From assembly GCF_003581615.1 (NCBI RefSeq), contig NZ_QXFH01000077.1, forward strand, positions 7,501 through 71,500: a stretch of DNA of 64,000 bases, in the 5' to 3' direction. Shown piece by piece: positions 16,641-28,680 of the stretch. The DNA comes from Flagellimonas lutimaris. GTDB lineage: Bacteria; Bacteroidota; Bacteroidia; Flavobacteriales; Flavobacteriaceae. The notes under the pieces are model-generated. The model made no database searches. It was not told where the DNA came from and saw only the letters and a program-made list of their open reading frames with translations. The first letter of the stretch is position 1. Each line of letters opens with the position of its first letter. The position numbers and the translations under genes were made by a program.

Positions 16641-17300
16641 TTAGAATAAATCCTTGAAATGTGATTTTACTTCGAACAGTGTAGCCTCCTTCATGGTATT
16701 GAACCTAATATCCGCATGGCCCACTCGTTCTTTGGGACCAATACCAACACTATGGAAATTACCTGCTTTTGCAGCATCGATTCCTTTCTCGGCATCTTCA
16801 AAAACGATACAGTTTTCAGGAGGTAAGCCTAATTTTTCGGAAGCGAACAAGAAAATATCTGGTGCAGGTTTGCTTTTGGAAACGCTGTTTCCATCACCAA
16901 TAACATCAAAAAAGTGGATGGCGTTAAGTTGTTTCAACACCTTGTTGGCATTTTTACTTGCACTGCCCAAAGCCACACTAAAGCCTTCAGACCTGAGGTG
17001 TGTCAAAAGTTCTTTGGCACCAGGTAAATAGTCCTCTTGGGTCATGCTGTCCAAACTTTCTACATAAATATCATTCTTTTTTGTGGCCAGTTCAACTATG
17101 GTTTCTTCATCCAAGAACACCTTATTATAGTCCATAATCACTTTTATAGAATCCATTCTGGAAATCCCCCTAAGCTTTTCGTTCAGGTCACGGTCAAATT
17201 GCCAACCCATATCATCGGCCAATTTTTTCCAAGCGGCGTAGTGCAGCTCAGCGGTATCTGTGATTACACCATCCAAATCAAAAATGAATCCCTTAATCAT
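16641..17300 (-). CDS. pgmB: Beta-phosphoglucomutase (HAD superfamily)
   Basis: 219 residues from the ATG at 17300, the usual PgmB length; an ATG at 17324 would add eight residues. It interconverts beta-glucose-1-phosphate and glucose-6-phosphate. HAD motif I is FDLDGVITDTAELHYAAW with the nucleophilic Asp and the acid/base Asp two residues on. Motif II is ALGSASKN, motif III has the Lys of SKSKPAPDIFL, and motif IV is VFEDAEKGIDAAKAG. It is usually beside maltose/trehalose phosphorylase genes; none is near here, though glgB and a GH31 are 40 kb away. It is divergent from guaA. Confidence 0.92.
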   Translation of the reverse strand: MIKGFIFDLDGVITDTAELHYAAWKKLADDMGWQFDRDLNEKLRGISRMDSIKVIMDYNKVFLDEETIVELATKKNDIYVESLDSMTQEDYLPGAKELLTHLRSEGFSVALGSASKNANKVLKQLNAIHFFDVIGDGNSVSKSKPAPDIFLFASEKLGLPPENCIVFEDAEKGIDAAKAGNFHSVGIGPKERVGHADIRFNTMKEATLFEVKSHFKDLF

Positions 17301-17472
17301 GTTCAATGCTATTTTAAAACGCAAAGAAATAATGAAATCAGTTAAGAAAAAAACTATATTAGATTATGTGTTTTTCGAAATAACGGTTAACAGGAATCCG
17401 CAATAGTTAACTTGTTAATAACCCGTTGGAATAACTTCATGGAAAAAGTTGTAATAAATATCCTTTAAAAGA

Positions 17473-17505
17473 TACTTTTGCAACTAAAGCAAATTGCTAT
17501 TTTTG
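17473..17505 (+). promoter_or_regulatory. guaA promoter region with two -7 boxes
   Basis: Two exact TAnnTTTG boxes, TACTTTTG (17473-17480) and TATTTTTG (17498-17505), lie 25 bp apart. The TTG ending the first box is 17 bp before the second, so it can also serve as its -33 element. The second box ends three bases before the ATG, predicting a leaderless guaA mRNA; the first would give a leader of about 25 bases. The gap upstream also has GTTAAC/GTTAAT repeats (~17384-17420). Confidence 0.5.
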
Positions 17506-17508
17506 CCC

Positions 17509-19041
17509 ATGCATAACAACGTACTCATCCTAGACTTTGGTTCCCAGTATACACAATTGATCGCAAGGCGAGTAAGGGAACTCAACATTTATTCAGAAAT
17601 AAAGCCATACAACAAACTGCCCGAGGATTTATCGGATTATAAGGCTGTTATCCTATCTGGATCGCCATCTTCGGTGCGATCGGAGCAGGCTCCCCACCCT
17701 GATTTATCGGATATAAAAGGCAAGAAACCTCTTCTGGGTATTTGCTATGGTGCCCAATATTTGTCCCACTTTCATGGAGGGAATGTAGCGCCATCTGCCA
17801 CCCGTGAATATGGTAGGGCCAATTTGTCCTATGTGAATTCAGAAGATGATTTCTTACAGGATATTGGTGAAGGAAGTCAAGTATGGATGAGCCATAGCGA
17901 TACTATTAAGGAACTTCCCGAAGGAGCTATACGTTTGGCAAGCACCCACGATGTGGAAAATGCAGCCTATAAGATTGATGGAGAGGCCACCTACGGTATT
18001 CAGTTCCACCCAGAGGTGTACCATACCACTGATGGAACAAAGCTTTTGGAGAACTTTTTGGTGAACATTGCTGGATTGGAACAAGATTGGACGCCTGACG
18101 CCTTTGTTGAAACAACAGTGGAAGAGTTAAAAGAAGAGATTGGTGACGAGAAAGTGATACTTGGTTTGTCCGGTGGAGTGGATTCCAGTGTTGCCGCCAT
18201 GTTGTTGCATAAAGCCATTGGGGACCATTTACACTGTATTTTCGTAAACAATGGACTTTTACGTAAAAATGAGTTCGAAAGTGTTTTGGACCAATACAAA
18301 CATATGGGCCTAAACGTAAAGGGTGTTGATGCTTCGGCACGCTTTTTGGATGCCTTGAAGGGAGAATCTGATCCTGAAGGAAAAAGAAAAATCATTGGAA
18401 GGGTCTTTATTGAGGTCTTTGATGATGAGTCCCACAAAGTGGAAAATGCAAAATGGTTGGCGCAAGGAACTATTTATCCAGATAGGATAGAATCTGTTTC
18501 AGCCAGTGGAGGACCATCAGCAGTGATAAAAAGCCACCATAATGTTGGAGGTTTGCCCGACTATATGAAATTGAAAGTAGTGGAGCCCTTGAAAATGTTG
18601 TTCAAGGATGAGGTGAGAAGAGTAGGAGCAAGTATGGAGATGTCCCCAGAGATATTGGGAAGACATCCATTTCCAGGTCCTGGTTTGGGAATCCGTATCT
18701 TGGGAGACATTACCCCGGAAAAAGTGGCGATTTTACAAGAAGTGGATGCCATTTTTGTTGATGGATTGAAAAAATGGGGACTTTATGACAAGGTTTGGCA
18801 GGCCGGAGCCATGCTTTTGCCCGTAGATAGTGTAGGAGTTATGGGAGATGAGCGCACTTACGAAAAATGTGTGGCGCTCAGAGCCGTTGAAAGTACCGAT
18901 GGAATGACGGCCGATTGGGTGAATTTACCATATGAATTCTTACAAAAGACCTCTAATGATATAATAAACAAGGTTAAAGGCGTTAATAGAGTGGTGTATG
19001 ACATTAGCTCAAAACCACCGGCAACTATAGAATGGGAATGA
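17509..19041 (+). CDS. guaA: GMP synthase (glutamine-hydrolysing)
   Basis: 510 residues from the ATG at 17509 ([20 protein letters not shown]); the ATG-less extension upstream would overlap the promoter box. It converts XMP to GMP using ATP and glutamine. The N-terminal amidotransferase domain has the nucleophile Cys in [11 protein letters not shown] and the His/Glu in [11 protein letters not shown]. The ATP-pyrophosphatase P-loop is [17 protein letters not shown] (~residue 220). The C-terminal dimerisation domain ends [17 protein letters not shown], the family's standard end. It is the first gene of an overlapping four-gene set. Confidence 0.97.
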   Translation: MHNNVLILDFGSQYTQLIARRVRELNIYSEIKPYNKLPEDLSDYKAVILSGSPSSVRSEQAPHPDLSDIKGKKPLLGICYGAQYLSHFHGGNVAPSATREYGRANLSYVNSEDDFLQDIGEGSQVWMSHSDTIKELPEGAIRLASTHDVENAAYKIDGEATYGIQFHPEVYHTTDGTKLLENFLVNIAGLEQDWTPDAFVETTVEELKEEIGDEKVILGLSGGVDSSVAAMLLHKAIGDHLHCIFVNNGLLRKNEFESVLDQYKHMGLNVKGVDASARFLDALKGESDPEGKRKIIGRVFIEVFDDESHKVENAKWLAQGTIYPDRIESVSASGGPSAVIKSHHNVGGLPDYMKLKVVEPLKMLFKDEVRRVGASMEMSPEILGRHPFPGPGLGIRILGDITPEKVAILQEVDAIFVDGLKKWGLYDKVWQAGAMLLPVDSVGVMGDERTYEKCVALRAVESTDGMTADWVNLPYEFLQKTSNDIINKVKGVNRVVYDISSKPPATIEWE

Positions 19042-21218
19042 AAAAATATATTTTACAACTGGTTTTTACCGCGGCCTTTTTGTTGGCCATGGTACCAGTT
19101 TCTGCACAGAACTACGCAACACATGCTGTAAAAGAGGGAGAAACGCTGAAAAGCATCTCTCAAAAATATCGGGTGACGCCCTACAGTATTTTACAGGCCA
19201 ATAAGGAAATCAAAAGTGCTTCCGATGTAAAGGAGAACACTATTCTTATAATTCCATTAAATGGAAAACCTGTTGAAAACAAAACAGAGTCCAAAGAGGA
19301 AAAACAAGAAGAAGAAAAAGTAAAACCAATTCGTTTTACGCGTCATAGGGTAAAAAGGAAAGAAACTATTTTTGGTCTTACTCAGAAATACAACATTACC
19401 GAAGACCAGCTTAAAAGATACAATACCCGTTTATACTCTGAAACTCTTGAACGTAGAATGGTTCTTCAAATTCCTGTGTTCCCGGAGGTTGACCCAAATG
19501 AGGAAAAAGAGTTGGACTTTGAGACCTACACAGTACAGCCCAAAGAAACCCGTTGGAGCATTGCACACAAATATGGTATTAGTGTGGATAGTCTATTGAT
19601 TTTGAATCCAGAATTGGACAAGAACACCAATTACTTGGCCATCGGGGAAGAATTAAAATTGCCGCGACCCAAGGGAGACAGTCTTAAAGAACAAAAAACA
19701 GAGATTTTTATTTCTTACACGGTGCCTCCAAAAATGACCCTTTACAGTTTGGGAAGGGAATACGGTATCCCTGCAGATTCTATTGTTAGGTTGAATCCGG
19801 AGATTATGCAGGAGGGTGGACTAAAAGAAGGAATGGTGGTCCGGTTACCTAAAAAGAAGGATGACGAAGGAGAGGTAAATACAGACAACTTTATTTTTTA
19901 TGAAGTTAAGCCCAAGCAGAATATTTTTAGGTTGACACAAAACCTTAAAATATCCAGAGAGGATTTGTTCCGTTTGAACCCTGCTCTCGAAAATGGGCTG
20001 AAAGCCGGAATGGTTTTAAAATTACCCAAAGAAAAGGCTGACCAATTAGAAGTGAAAAATGCCTTGGTCTTGGATAAGATTAATTTGGTGGACAGTATCA
20101 ACATAGAAAACAGGCCCAAATTGGTATTCATGCTTCCTTTCCGTTTGGATAAGGTAGATGTCAATGATAGAGAAAAAGCTCAGGAGTTAATAAAAAACCG
20201 AAGAGACCTTGCGCTGAGCCTAGGATTTTATACAGGTGCTATGGTAGCTTTGGACTCCATTAAAAAGTTAGGGGTTTCCGTAGATGTAAAAACTTATGAT
20301 ACCCAATTGGACCAAGCCAAGGTGAAGGAAATCCTGTTCAGGGAAAACCTAAATGGTGTCAATGCCATTATTGGTCCATTGGCTCCAGGACCTTTGGATG
20401 AAGTAGCTGTTCAGGCTGCGGCAAAAGATATTCCGGTGATTGCCCCGATTTCTTCGGATAGCAAGTTGAGTCATAATAATGTATTTTATTCTGTGCCCAG
20501 AGATGTGGTGCTCCGGGATAAAATGTTGTCTTACATGGAAAAGATTCATAAGGATGAGAACATAGTGATTATTGCTGATTCTACCCATCAAGTTGCTCAT
20601 GATTCAATTTTAAGTAAATTTCCTGCTGCCCAAATTGCCAAGGTGATAGATAATAAGTCATTGCATTTAGATGAATTTTTGATTCAGCTTTCAGGGGAAA
20701 AGGAAAATTGGGTGTTTTTGGAAACCGACCAACCGAATATGGTGGCCAGTGTCACATCCATCTTGAATTCGGCCAACACTTCTTCATTATTAAGTACAGA
20801 GGAGACCAAAGAAATAAAGGTTCGAATGTTGACTACAAGTTTTAATGCCGCTTTTGAGAATGAAGCGGTGTCCAAGACCCATTTGTCCAACCTTAAATTT
20901 ACCTATCCGTCCTTTTATAGAGAATCAGGAAGTGATGCTTTCACCAAGGCGTACAGTCAAAAATATAGAGGTGTATTGCCCGATAGATATGCAGTTAGAG
21001 GATTTGATGTTACTATGGATGTATTGTTGAAGCTTGCATATAAGAACAACCTTTTTGAAACATCAAAATATATAGGTTTGACAGAGTATGCCGGAAATGG
21101 TTTTGATTATCTCAATGATTGGACCTCTGGCTATTTTAATCGTGCTTGCTATATTATGGAGTATGATAACCTTAGGATAAAAGAAGTAGAGCCAAATGAC
21201 AGCAAAAGTAACCTATAA
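19038..21218 (+). CDS. Exported protein with five LysM repeats and a periplasmic-binding-protein-like domain
   Basis: 726 residues from the ATG at 19038, which overlaps the guaA stop as ATGA; an ATG two codons earlier is possible. A signal peptide ([22 protein letters not shown]) is followed by about five LysM peptidoglycan-binding modules (near 27, 102, 165, 227 and 290, for example [18 protein letters not shown]). A type 1 periplasmic-binding fold (~360-726: [54 protein letters not shown]) follows. The fold is that of ABC substrate-binding proteins and of LpoA-like regulators; an envelope role anchored to peptidoglycan is likely. There are no transporter genes beside it. Confidence 0.85.
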   Translation: MKKYILQLVFTAAFLLAMVPVSAQNYATHAVKEGETLKSISQKYRVTPYSILQANKEIKSASDVKENTILIIPLNGKPVENKTESKEEKQEEEKVKPIRFTRHRVKRKETIFGLTQKYNITEDQLKRYNTRLYSETLERRMVLQIPVFPEVDPNEEKELDFETYTVQPKETRWSIAHKYGISVDSLLILNPELDKNTNYLAIGEELKLPRPKGDSLKEQKTEIFISYTVPPKMTLYSLGREYGIPADSIVRLNPEIMQEGGLKEGMVVRLPKKKDDEGEVNTDNFIFYEVKPKQNIFRLTQNLKISREDLFRLNPALENGLKAGMVLKLPKEKADQLEVKNALVLDKINLVDSINIENRPKLVFMLPFRLDKVDVNDREKAQELIKNRRDLALSLGFYTGAMVALDSIKKLGVSVDVKTYDTQLDQAKVKEILFRENLNGVNAIIGPLAPGPLDEVAVQAAAKDIPVIAPISSDSKLSHNNVFYSVPRDVVLRDKMLSYMEKIHKDENIVIIADSTHQVAHDSILSKFPAAQIAKVIDNKSLHLDEFLIQLSGEKENWVFLETDQPNMVASVTSILNSANTSSLLSTEETKEIKVRMLTTSFNAAFENEAVSKTHLSNLKFTYPSFYRESGSDAFTKAYSQKYRGVLPDRYAVRGFDVTMDVLLKLAYKNNLFETSKYIGLTEYAGNGFDYLNDWTSGYFNRACYIMEYDNLRIKEVEPNDSKSNL

Positions 21219-21600
21219 CGGAAATCTACGTACAACCTGTGTGCACCTTCGCTCTGGAAACGAATATATTACGGATGCCCCGGTTGATAACAATGGAAAG
21301 GGCGAAGCATTTTCACCAACTGATACGGTAGCAACGGGATTGGCCAATTGTATGATCACCATGATGGGTATCAAGGCCCGTGATATGGATGTGGATTTAA
21401 CAGGCTCAACGGCTGAAGTAACTAAACATATGGCGGCCAATCCAAGAAGAATTTCTAAGATTGAGGTAAAGTTGGAGTTGCCTGCATCGGTTTCTGAAAA
21501 ACATAGAAAAATATTGGTTCATACAGCCAATACTTGCCCAGTGCATTATAGTTTGCATCCAGACATTGAAAAAGTAATTGATTTTAATTGGATAAAATAA
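21196..21600 (+). CDS. OsmC family peroxiredoxin-like protein
   Basis: A 134-residue OsmC/Ohr-fold protein. The two family cysteines are present in ATGLANCMITMMGIKARD and HTANTCPVHYSL, consistent with thiol-dependent reduction of organic peroxides. The start is ATG 21196, overlapping the LysM gene by 23 bases; it then overlaps the next gene by 13 bases. Members of this short subgroup are widespread in Bacteroidota and the natural substrate is not known. Placement with guaA appears to be a shared operon and not a shared pathway. Confidence 0.9.
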   Translation: MTAKVTYNGNLRTTCVHLRSGNEYITDAPVDNNGKGEAFSPTDTVATGLANCMITMMGIKARDMDVDLTGSTAEVTKHMAANPRRISKIEVKLELPASVSEKHRKILVHTANTCPVHYSLHPDIEKVIDFNWIK

Positions 21601-22127
21601 TTTTCATAGGATGTGTTTTTCTTTTTGGTTTTTTGGGTTTTGCACAAGAAATCGAGGAGGGGGTCGCTTGGAGTGAAAATATGAGGCTTACCTGGGCCGA
21701 TTTTAAAGGAAAAGTTCCACCTGCTGCTGAATCGGCGGCAACCACAGCCAGTGGCATTAGTTATTCTTATTCGGCAAATTTGTTGCACCATGAAGTAAAA
21801 TTGGACTTTGAGGTAAATGCATATTTCTACCCTAATGAATCATGGTACAAACCTGAATTGTGCAATGAAAATACTTTGGCGCACGAACAGCTTCATTTTG
21901 ATATTGCTGAGCTATTTGCACGAAAAATGAGGGAAAAACTCCAACGTACCTCTTTTTCCGATGATGTTAAAGCGGAAGTACGTAAAATCTACAAGGATAT
22001 TTTAGTGGAGCTTCAACAATATCAGGAGCAATACGATTGGCAAACCAACTTTTCCAGGAATAGGGATATGCAATCCAAATGGAATAATAGAATAGCTGCA
22101 GCCTTAAAAAACGAAGAAAAAGGATAA
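21588..22127 (+). CDS. Exported DUF922-like protein with HExxH motif
   Basis: A 179-residue protein beginning with TTG at 21588, inside the end of the OsmC gene. That start is supported by the signal peptide it creates (MDKIIFIGCVFLFGFLGFAQ); the first ATG is 30 codons later and would lose it. RLTWADFKGKVPPAAESAAT and the zinc-protease-like AHEQLHFDIAELFARK fit the DUF922 family of putative secreted metallopeptidases. The C-terminus is helical (VELQQYQEQYDWQTNFSRNR). It ends 6 bases before the convergent sulfatase gene. The function is unproven. Confidence 0.75.
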   Translation: MDKIIFIGCVFLFGFLGFAQEIEEGVAWSENMRLTWADFKGKVPPAAESAATTASGISYSYSANLLHHEVKLDFEVNAYFYPNESWYKPELCNENTLAHEQLHFDIAELFARKMREKLQRTSFSDDVKAEVRKIYKDILVELQQYQEQYDWQTNFSRNRDMQSKWNNRIAAALKNEEKG

Positions 22128-22133
22128 TAGGTC

Positions 22134-23753
22134 TTATTGACCCTCCTTGTACTGCTCTATAAACCTTGTGTCGAGCTCCTCCGAGTCTTTGTATTTCTTA
22201 CGAAGTTCTTTCAAATCTACTTTTAACCTTTCTCGTATATCGGAGTATTCAGAATCGTAGTACACGTTGTTCATCTCGTCGGGGTCTTTGGTGAGGTCGT
22301 AAAGTTCCCACTCATCAACATCATAATAAAAGTGAATTAGTTTATACTTTTTGGTTGCAATACCATAGTGACGCTTCACCGCATGTTCTGCGGGATATTC
22401 ATAATAATGGTAGTATACACTTTCCCTACCCCAATTATCATCGTTTCCCGTGAGTAAAGGCATCAGGCTCTTCCCCTGCATATCGTTTGGGGCGGAAATC
22501 CCTGCAGCTTCCAAGAAAGTTTGGGCAAAGTCAAGATTTTGTACCATTTCATCATTGGAGATGCCCGGTGTTATTTTGTTGGGCCACCTTATCAACAGTG
22601 GAGTTTTAAACGATTCCTGATACATAAATCGTTTGTCGAACCACCCATGTTCACCCAAATAAAAGCCTTGGTCCGACGTGTAAACAACCAAGGTGTTTTC
22701 TGCCAGTTTTTTCTCTTCCAAATAATCCAGTACACGGCCTACATTATCATCAACGGACTCAATACTGGCCAGGTAATCTTGCATATACCTTTGGTATTTC
22801 CATTGCATTTTTTGTTTTTCGGTCATGCCGGGCCAATGTTCTTTAAAGTCGGCGGTGATAGAATCCAAAATAGGTTTATACTCTTTAAGTTGTTCAGGTG
22901 TTAGTCTGGACATTTCCACTCCATTAAAAAGCCTTTCGTTTCTAGGGTCGGTCTCAATTCCCATCTCCTCCAGAACTTCTGGGTACACTTTGCAATCGTA
23001 GCTCATCAGCATATGTTCCAAAATATTCATTTCTGCGGTATGTGCCGCTGTGCCTCGATTGGAATAATCATCAAAAAGAGAAGTAGGTTCTGGAATTTCT
23101 TTTTTTGACCATCTTTTGAATTTTTCTGCCTTTGGCCACCAAGGCCTGTGAGGTGCCTTGTGCAAGTACATCATCATAAAGGGTTTGGTAGTGTCCCTTT
23201 TTTTGTCCAACCATTCTAAGGAAAGGTCAGTGATAATATCTGTGGCATATCCCATTTTTTGAATGGTATCCCCTTCTGTAGTTATAAAATCAGGATTGAT
23301 GTATCGGCCCTGCCCCGGTACTATCATGAATTCATCTACTCCCTTGGGACTGTTACCAAAGTGAAGTTTACCGAACATGGCAGTTTGGTATCCTGCTTTT
23401 TGGAACAATTGGGGAAAAGTAACCTGAGAGGTGTCAAAAGGAGTAAGGTTATCAATTTTTCCATTAATATGAGTATGCTTCCCAGTTAATATGGTTGCTC
23501 TGGAGGGAGCACAAATGGAATTGGTAACCGATGCATTGGTGAAAAGCATGCCTTCTTTGGCGATACGGTCGATATTTGGAGTTCGGATTAATGAGGTATC
23601 ATAGGCGCTTATGGCTTGGTAAGCATGGTCATCCGACATTATGAAAAGGATATTCGGTCGTTTTGCTGATACGTCCGCCACCTTTTTTTTAGAGGACATC
23701 TCGCACCCGATCAGAAATATTGAAACAAAAAATAAAAGGGAAAATTTTTTCAT
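22134..23753 (-). CDS. Sulfatase, lipoprotein type
   Basis: 539 residues from the ATG at 23753, the start giving the lipoprotein signal KKFSLLFFVSIFLIGCEMS; an ATG at 23780 would prepend nine residues. Catalytic signature NSICAPSRATILTGK contains the Cys that is converted to formylglycine in this C-type family. Metal ligands are in MSDDHAYQA and SDQGFYLGEHGWFDK. The C-terminal YYEYPAEHAVKRHYGI, then YDLTKDPDEMNN, resembles iduronate- or polysaccharide-type sulfatases of marine Bacteroidota. No SusC/SusD pair or glycoside hydrolase is next to it. The TIM-barrel isomerase downstream of its promoter side may be co-regulated. Confidence 0.92.
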   Translation of the reverse strand: MKKFSLLFFVSIFLIGCEMSSKKKVADVSAKRPNILFIMSDDHAYQAISAYDTSLIRTPNIDRIAKEGMLFTNASVTNSICAPSRATILTGKHTHINGKIDNLTPFDTSQVTFPQLFQKAGYQTAMFGKLHFGNSPKGVDEFMIVPGQGRYINPDFITTEGDTIQKMGYATDIITDLSLEWLDKKRDTTKPFMMMYLHKAPHRPWWPKAEKFKRWSKKEIPEPTSLFDDYSNRGTAAHTAEMNILEHMLMSYDCKVYPEVLEEMGIETDPRNERLFNGVEMSRLTPEQLKEYKPILDSITADFKEHWPGMTEKQKMQWKYQRYMQDYLASIESVDDNVGRVLDYLEEKKLAENTLVVYTSDQGFYLGEHGWFDKRFMYQESFKTPLLIRWPNKITPGISNDEMVQNLDFAQTFLEAAGISAPNDMQGKSLMPLLTGNDDNWGRESVYYHYYEYPAEHAVKRHYGIATKKYKLIHFYYDVDEWELYDLTKDPDEMNNVYYDSEYSDIRERLKVDLKELRKKYKDSEELDTRFIEQYKEGQ

Positions 23754-23841
23754 AAAGTATGGATTCGTCTTTATTGACATTACTTGATGAATTATGTTAA
23801 TCGTAAACCCTCGTCTTAAAGGTTATCTTTTGATTCAAATA

Positions 23842-24708
23842 TTAGATATCACACCGCATAAATCCATCCTTCAAGGCTTCAATCTTATCGTCCCAGGTAG
23901 TAATAAATTCTTGTGCAACGTAACCGGTAAAACCTGTATCGTGTATGGCTTTAATGATAGCGGGGTAGTATAACTCCTGCGTCTCATCAATTTCATGTCT
24001 GCCCGGTACCCCAGCAGTATGGTAGTGCCCAAAATAAGGGTGATAATTCTGTATGCTTCGGATGATGTCCCCTTCCTGTATTTGCATATGGTAGATATCA
24101 AACAATAATTTAAAATTATCGCTTCCCAAGTGTTTACAAAGTTCAACTCCCCATAACGAGTTGTCGCACATGTAATCTGGATGGTTTACTTGGTTGAACA
24201 GTTCCATTTGTATCACCACACCATGCTTTTCCGCCAAGGGAATAATTTGTGAAAGACCATCCACGCAATTTTGAAGACCAACATAATCGTTCATACCGTC
24301 TCTATTACCACTAAAACAGATGAGGTTGGTATAACCTGCCTCGGCTACCTTCGGAATCATTTCCGTATAGTTTTTTATCAACTGTTCGTGGTATTTTGGA
24401 TTGTTCCAGCCTTCGGTCAAACTTATTTCCGCGCCATTGCACATGGAACAATGTATATCATACTTCTTCAAAATGGGCCATCTATCTGGACCCACCAAAT
24501 CAATGGCTTTAACACCCAATTCGTTCAAGGTTTTTAAAAAATCTTCTAGTGGGATATCGTTAAAACACCATTCACATACACTATGGTTGATGTTATGCTT
24601 TAGTTTAAATTCTTTGGATTGACCTTGGTTATTTGATACCATGGCAGAGGCTGAAGCCAGTCCTGCAGACCCTACGGCAGCAGTGGCTATAAAATTTCTA
24701 CGTTTCAT
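23842..24708 (-). CDS. Sugar-phosphate isomerase/epimerase-like TIM barrel (hydroxypyruvate isomerase type), exported
   Basis: A 288-residue protein with a Tat-like leader (MKRRNFIATAAVGSAGLASA) and an AP endonuclease 2/hydroxypyruvate-isomerase-like TIM barrel. The metal-binding residues of the family are visible: Glu in VVIQMELFNQVNH, Asp/His in LLFDIYHMQIQEGD, His in GHYHTAGVPGRHEID and Glu in GYVAQEFI. Relatives isomerise hydroxypyruvate or keto-sugars. Export suggests it acts on sugars outside the cytoplasm. It lies upstream of the sulfatase on the same strand, with an 88-base gap. The substrate is unknown. Confidence 0.82.
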   Translation of the reverse strand: MKRRNFIATAAVGSAGLASASAMVSNNQGQSKEFKLKHNINHSVCEWCFNDIPLEDFLKTLNELGVKAIDLVGPDRWPILKKYDIHCSMCNGAEISLTEGWNNPKYHEQLIKNYTEMIPKVAEAGYTNLICFSGNRDGMNDYVGLQNCVDGLSQIIPLAEKHGVVIQMELFNQVNHPDYMCDNSLWGVELCKHLGSDNFKLLFDIYHMQIQEGDIIRSIQNYHPYFGHYHTAGVPGRHEIDETQELYYPAIIKAIHDTGFTGYVAQEFITTWDDKIEALKDGFMRCDI

Positions 24709-24751
24709 TTTGAGGATTTGTTAATGGAAAGATAGTATTTTCGACCTAGAT

Positions 24752-26702
<1,951 letters not shown>

Positions 26703-26744
26703 CCACCTGAAATACCAATAAAATATTTCTACTAAATAATATTC

Positions 26745-28613
26745 ATGGAAGAAAAGAAGCTGGATATTAAATCCATTGTTGGATTTGTACTGATTTTTGG
26801 GATACTCATATATATGTTTTACCAAAATCAGCCCACGCCAGAAGAGTTAGAGGCTCAAAAAGCAGAACAAGAGCAAGTTGAGGCTGAGAAAACTAAGGTT
26901 GAAGAAGAAGTCAAAACGGCAGTTGTAAAAGAAACAAAGACTATAGATCTTAATGATTCCACCGCAGTGGCCCAATATAAGAATACGGTTGGTGCATTTG
27001 GTTTTACAAAAACTTCGGATGGAACCACCATATTGGAAAATGAGGTTTTAAAATTGGAGGTTTCCAATCAAGGTGGACAGATTGTGGAGGCCAAAATGAA
27101 GAATTTTGTGACCCACGATTCCGTTCCCGTGTATTTGGTAAAAGATGGCAATGCCAATTTTGCAGTGAATTTCACTACTTCGGACAATAGAGTATTGAGT
27201 ACGGCAGACCTTTATTTTGAACCATCGCTTACACAAAGTGGGGACAACCATGTACTTTCCATGAAGGCCAAAGTGGCCAGTAACCAGTTTTTGGAGTATC
27301 GTTACGAAATGAAGCCGAATGAATATTTGGTTGATTTCACTGTTCGTTCCCAAGGTTTGAGTGGAGTTTTCAATAGTAGTAAGCCAGTTACTTTGGAGTG
27401 GGATCTAAAAGGTATCCGACATGATCAGAGTATCAGGTATGAAAATAGATACACCCGTCTAACATACAATCACGATGAGGGAAATATCAGCAAACTTTCC
27501 GAGAGCAGTGATTTTGATGAGGAAACCGAAGTAGATGTAAAGTGGTTGTCGTACCGTCAGCACTTTTTCAGTTCTATTTTGGCAACCGATAATCATTTTA
27601 AGACAGCTGATTTAACCTCTACCAACTTGGTGGAGGAAGAAAGTAAAGAATTGCTTTTCACCAAAGCATATAGTACACGTGCTCCTTTGGAGCTTCAAGG
27701 GGGTGAATTGTCCCAAAACATGTACTGGTACTATGGACCTACCGATGTTAAGGTGTTGGATGATTATGAAGATTTAGGTCTTGTAGAGTCCATTCCGTTT
27801 GGGTGGGGAATTTTTGGCTGGATTAACCGATATGTCTTCACACCGTTCTATACGTTCTTGAGTTCGTTTCTTCCTTATGGTATTGCGATTATTATTATGA
27901 CAATTTTGGTGCGATTGGCACTTTCGCCTGTTACCTATAAATCCTATTTGTCGCAAGCCAAAATGAAGGTGTTGAAACCTGAAATTTCGGAAATCAGCGA
28001 AAAGTACAAGGACAATGCCATGAAAAAGCAACAGGAGACCATGAAGGTATACAACAAGGCAGGCGTAAGCCCCATGAGTGGTTGTGTGCCCGCCTTATTG
28101 CAGTTGCCTATTTTCTACTCCTTGTTCATGTTTTTCCCAACCTCTTTTGCGTTGCGACAGAAACCATTTTTATGGGCAGAGGATTTATCATCTTATGATA
28201 CCATTTTTGAGTTACCGTTCACCATTCCATTTTATGGTGATCACGTATCCTTGTTCCCGATTTTGGCGTCCATAGCCATTTTCTTCTACATGCAGATGAC
28301 AACAGGTCAGAGTATGCAGATGCAACAGCAGCCTGGTATGCCGAACATGAAATTTATTATGTACCTATCTCCCGTGATGATGTTGTTCTTCTTTAACAAC
28401 TATGCAAGTGGATTGAGTTTGTACTACTTCATTTCCAACTTGATTACCATCTTTATTATGTTGGCCATTAAGAACTACATTTTGGATGAGGATAAAATCC
28501 ATGCCCAAATCCAGGAAAACAAGAAGAAGCCTAAAAAGGAAAACAAGTTCCAGCGTAAAATGCGCGAGATGATGGAACAGGCCGAGGAGCAAAAGAAATC
28601 AGGAAAAAGATAA
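26745..28613 (+). CDS. yidC: Membrane protein insertase YidC
   Basis: A 622-residue insertase that places proteins into the inner membrane, alone or with SecYEG. The N-terminal membrane helix (SIVGFVLIFGILIYMFY) is followed by an acidic/lysine linker and the large periplasmic P1 domain (~75-340). The conserved 60KD_IMP core (~365-585) has helices at IAIIIMTILVRLALSPVTYK, GCVPALLQLPIFYSLFMFFP and LSPVMMLFFFNNYASGLSLY, including the Arg of the hydrophilic groove. The C-terminus is basic (KKPKKENKFQRKMREMM), suited to ribosome contact. A terminator follows. Confidence 0.97.
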   Translation: MEEKKLDIKSIVGFVLIFGILIYMFYQNQPTPEELEAQKAEQEQVEAEKTKVEEEVKTAVVKETKTIDLNDSTAVAQYKNTVGAFGFTKTSDGTTILENEVLKLEVSNQGGQIVEAKMKNFVTHDSVPVYLVKDGNANFAVNFTTSDNRVLSTADLYFEPSLTQSGDNHVLSMKAKVASNQFLEYRYEMKPNEYLVDFTVRSQGLSGVFNSSKPVTLEWDLKGIRHDQSIRYENRYTRLTYNHDEGNISKLSESSDFDEETEVDVKWLSYRQHFFSSILATDNHFKTADLTSTNLVEEESKELLFTKAYSTRAPLELQGGELSQNMYWYYGPTDVKVLDDYEDLGLVESIPFGWGIFGWINRYVFTPFYTFLSSFLPYGIAIIIMTILVRLALSPVTYKSYLSQAKMKVLKPEISEISEKYKDNAMKKQQETMKVYNKAGVSPMSGCVPALLQLPIFYSLFMFFPTSFALRQKPFLWAEDLSSYDTIFELPFTIPFYGDHVSLFPILASIAIFFYMQMTTGQSMQMQQQPGMPNMKFIMYLSPVMMLFFFNNYASGLSLYYFISNLITIFIMLAIKNYILDEDKIHAQIQENKKKPKKENKFQRKMREMMEQAEEQKKSGKR

Positions 28614-28646
28614 TCCTGAGTTAGATACTTTTTGGTTCAAATAAAA

Positions 28647-28680
28647 AAACTCCCTCAAGATTTCTTGGGGGAGTTTCCAT
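28647..28680 (+). terminator. Intrinsic terminator of yidC
   Basis: A 13-bp stem (AAACTCCCTCAAG, 28647-28659, with CTTGGGGGAGTTT, 28664-28676; one G:T) has a 4-base loop and a short T tail. It ends 63 bases after the yidC stop. The next ~150 bases to the FAS1 terminator hold nothing I can identify. Confidence 0.75.

Noticed and set aside
16641..17300. pgmB as part of a maltose-phosphorylase operon
   Set aside because: The neighbours are a TPR regulator and guaA; no GH65 phosphorylase or maltose transporter is adjacent.
17384..17425. GTTAAC/GTTAAT repeats before guaA as a purine riboswitch
   Set aside because: No aptamer-like three-way junction can be drawn, and the repeats are short and AT-rich.
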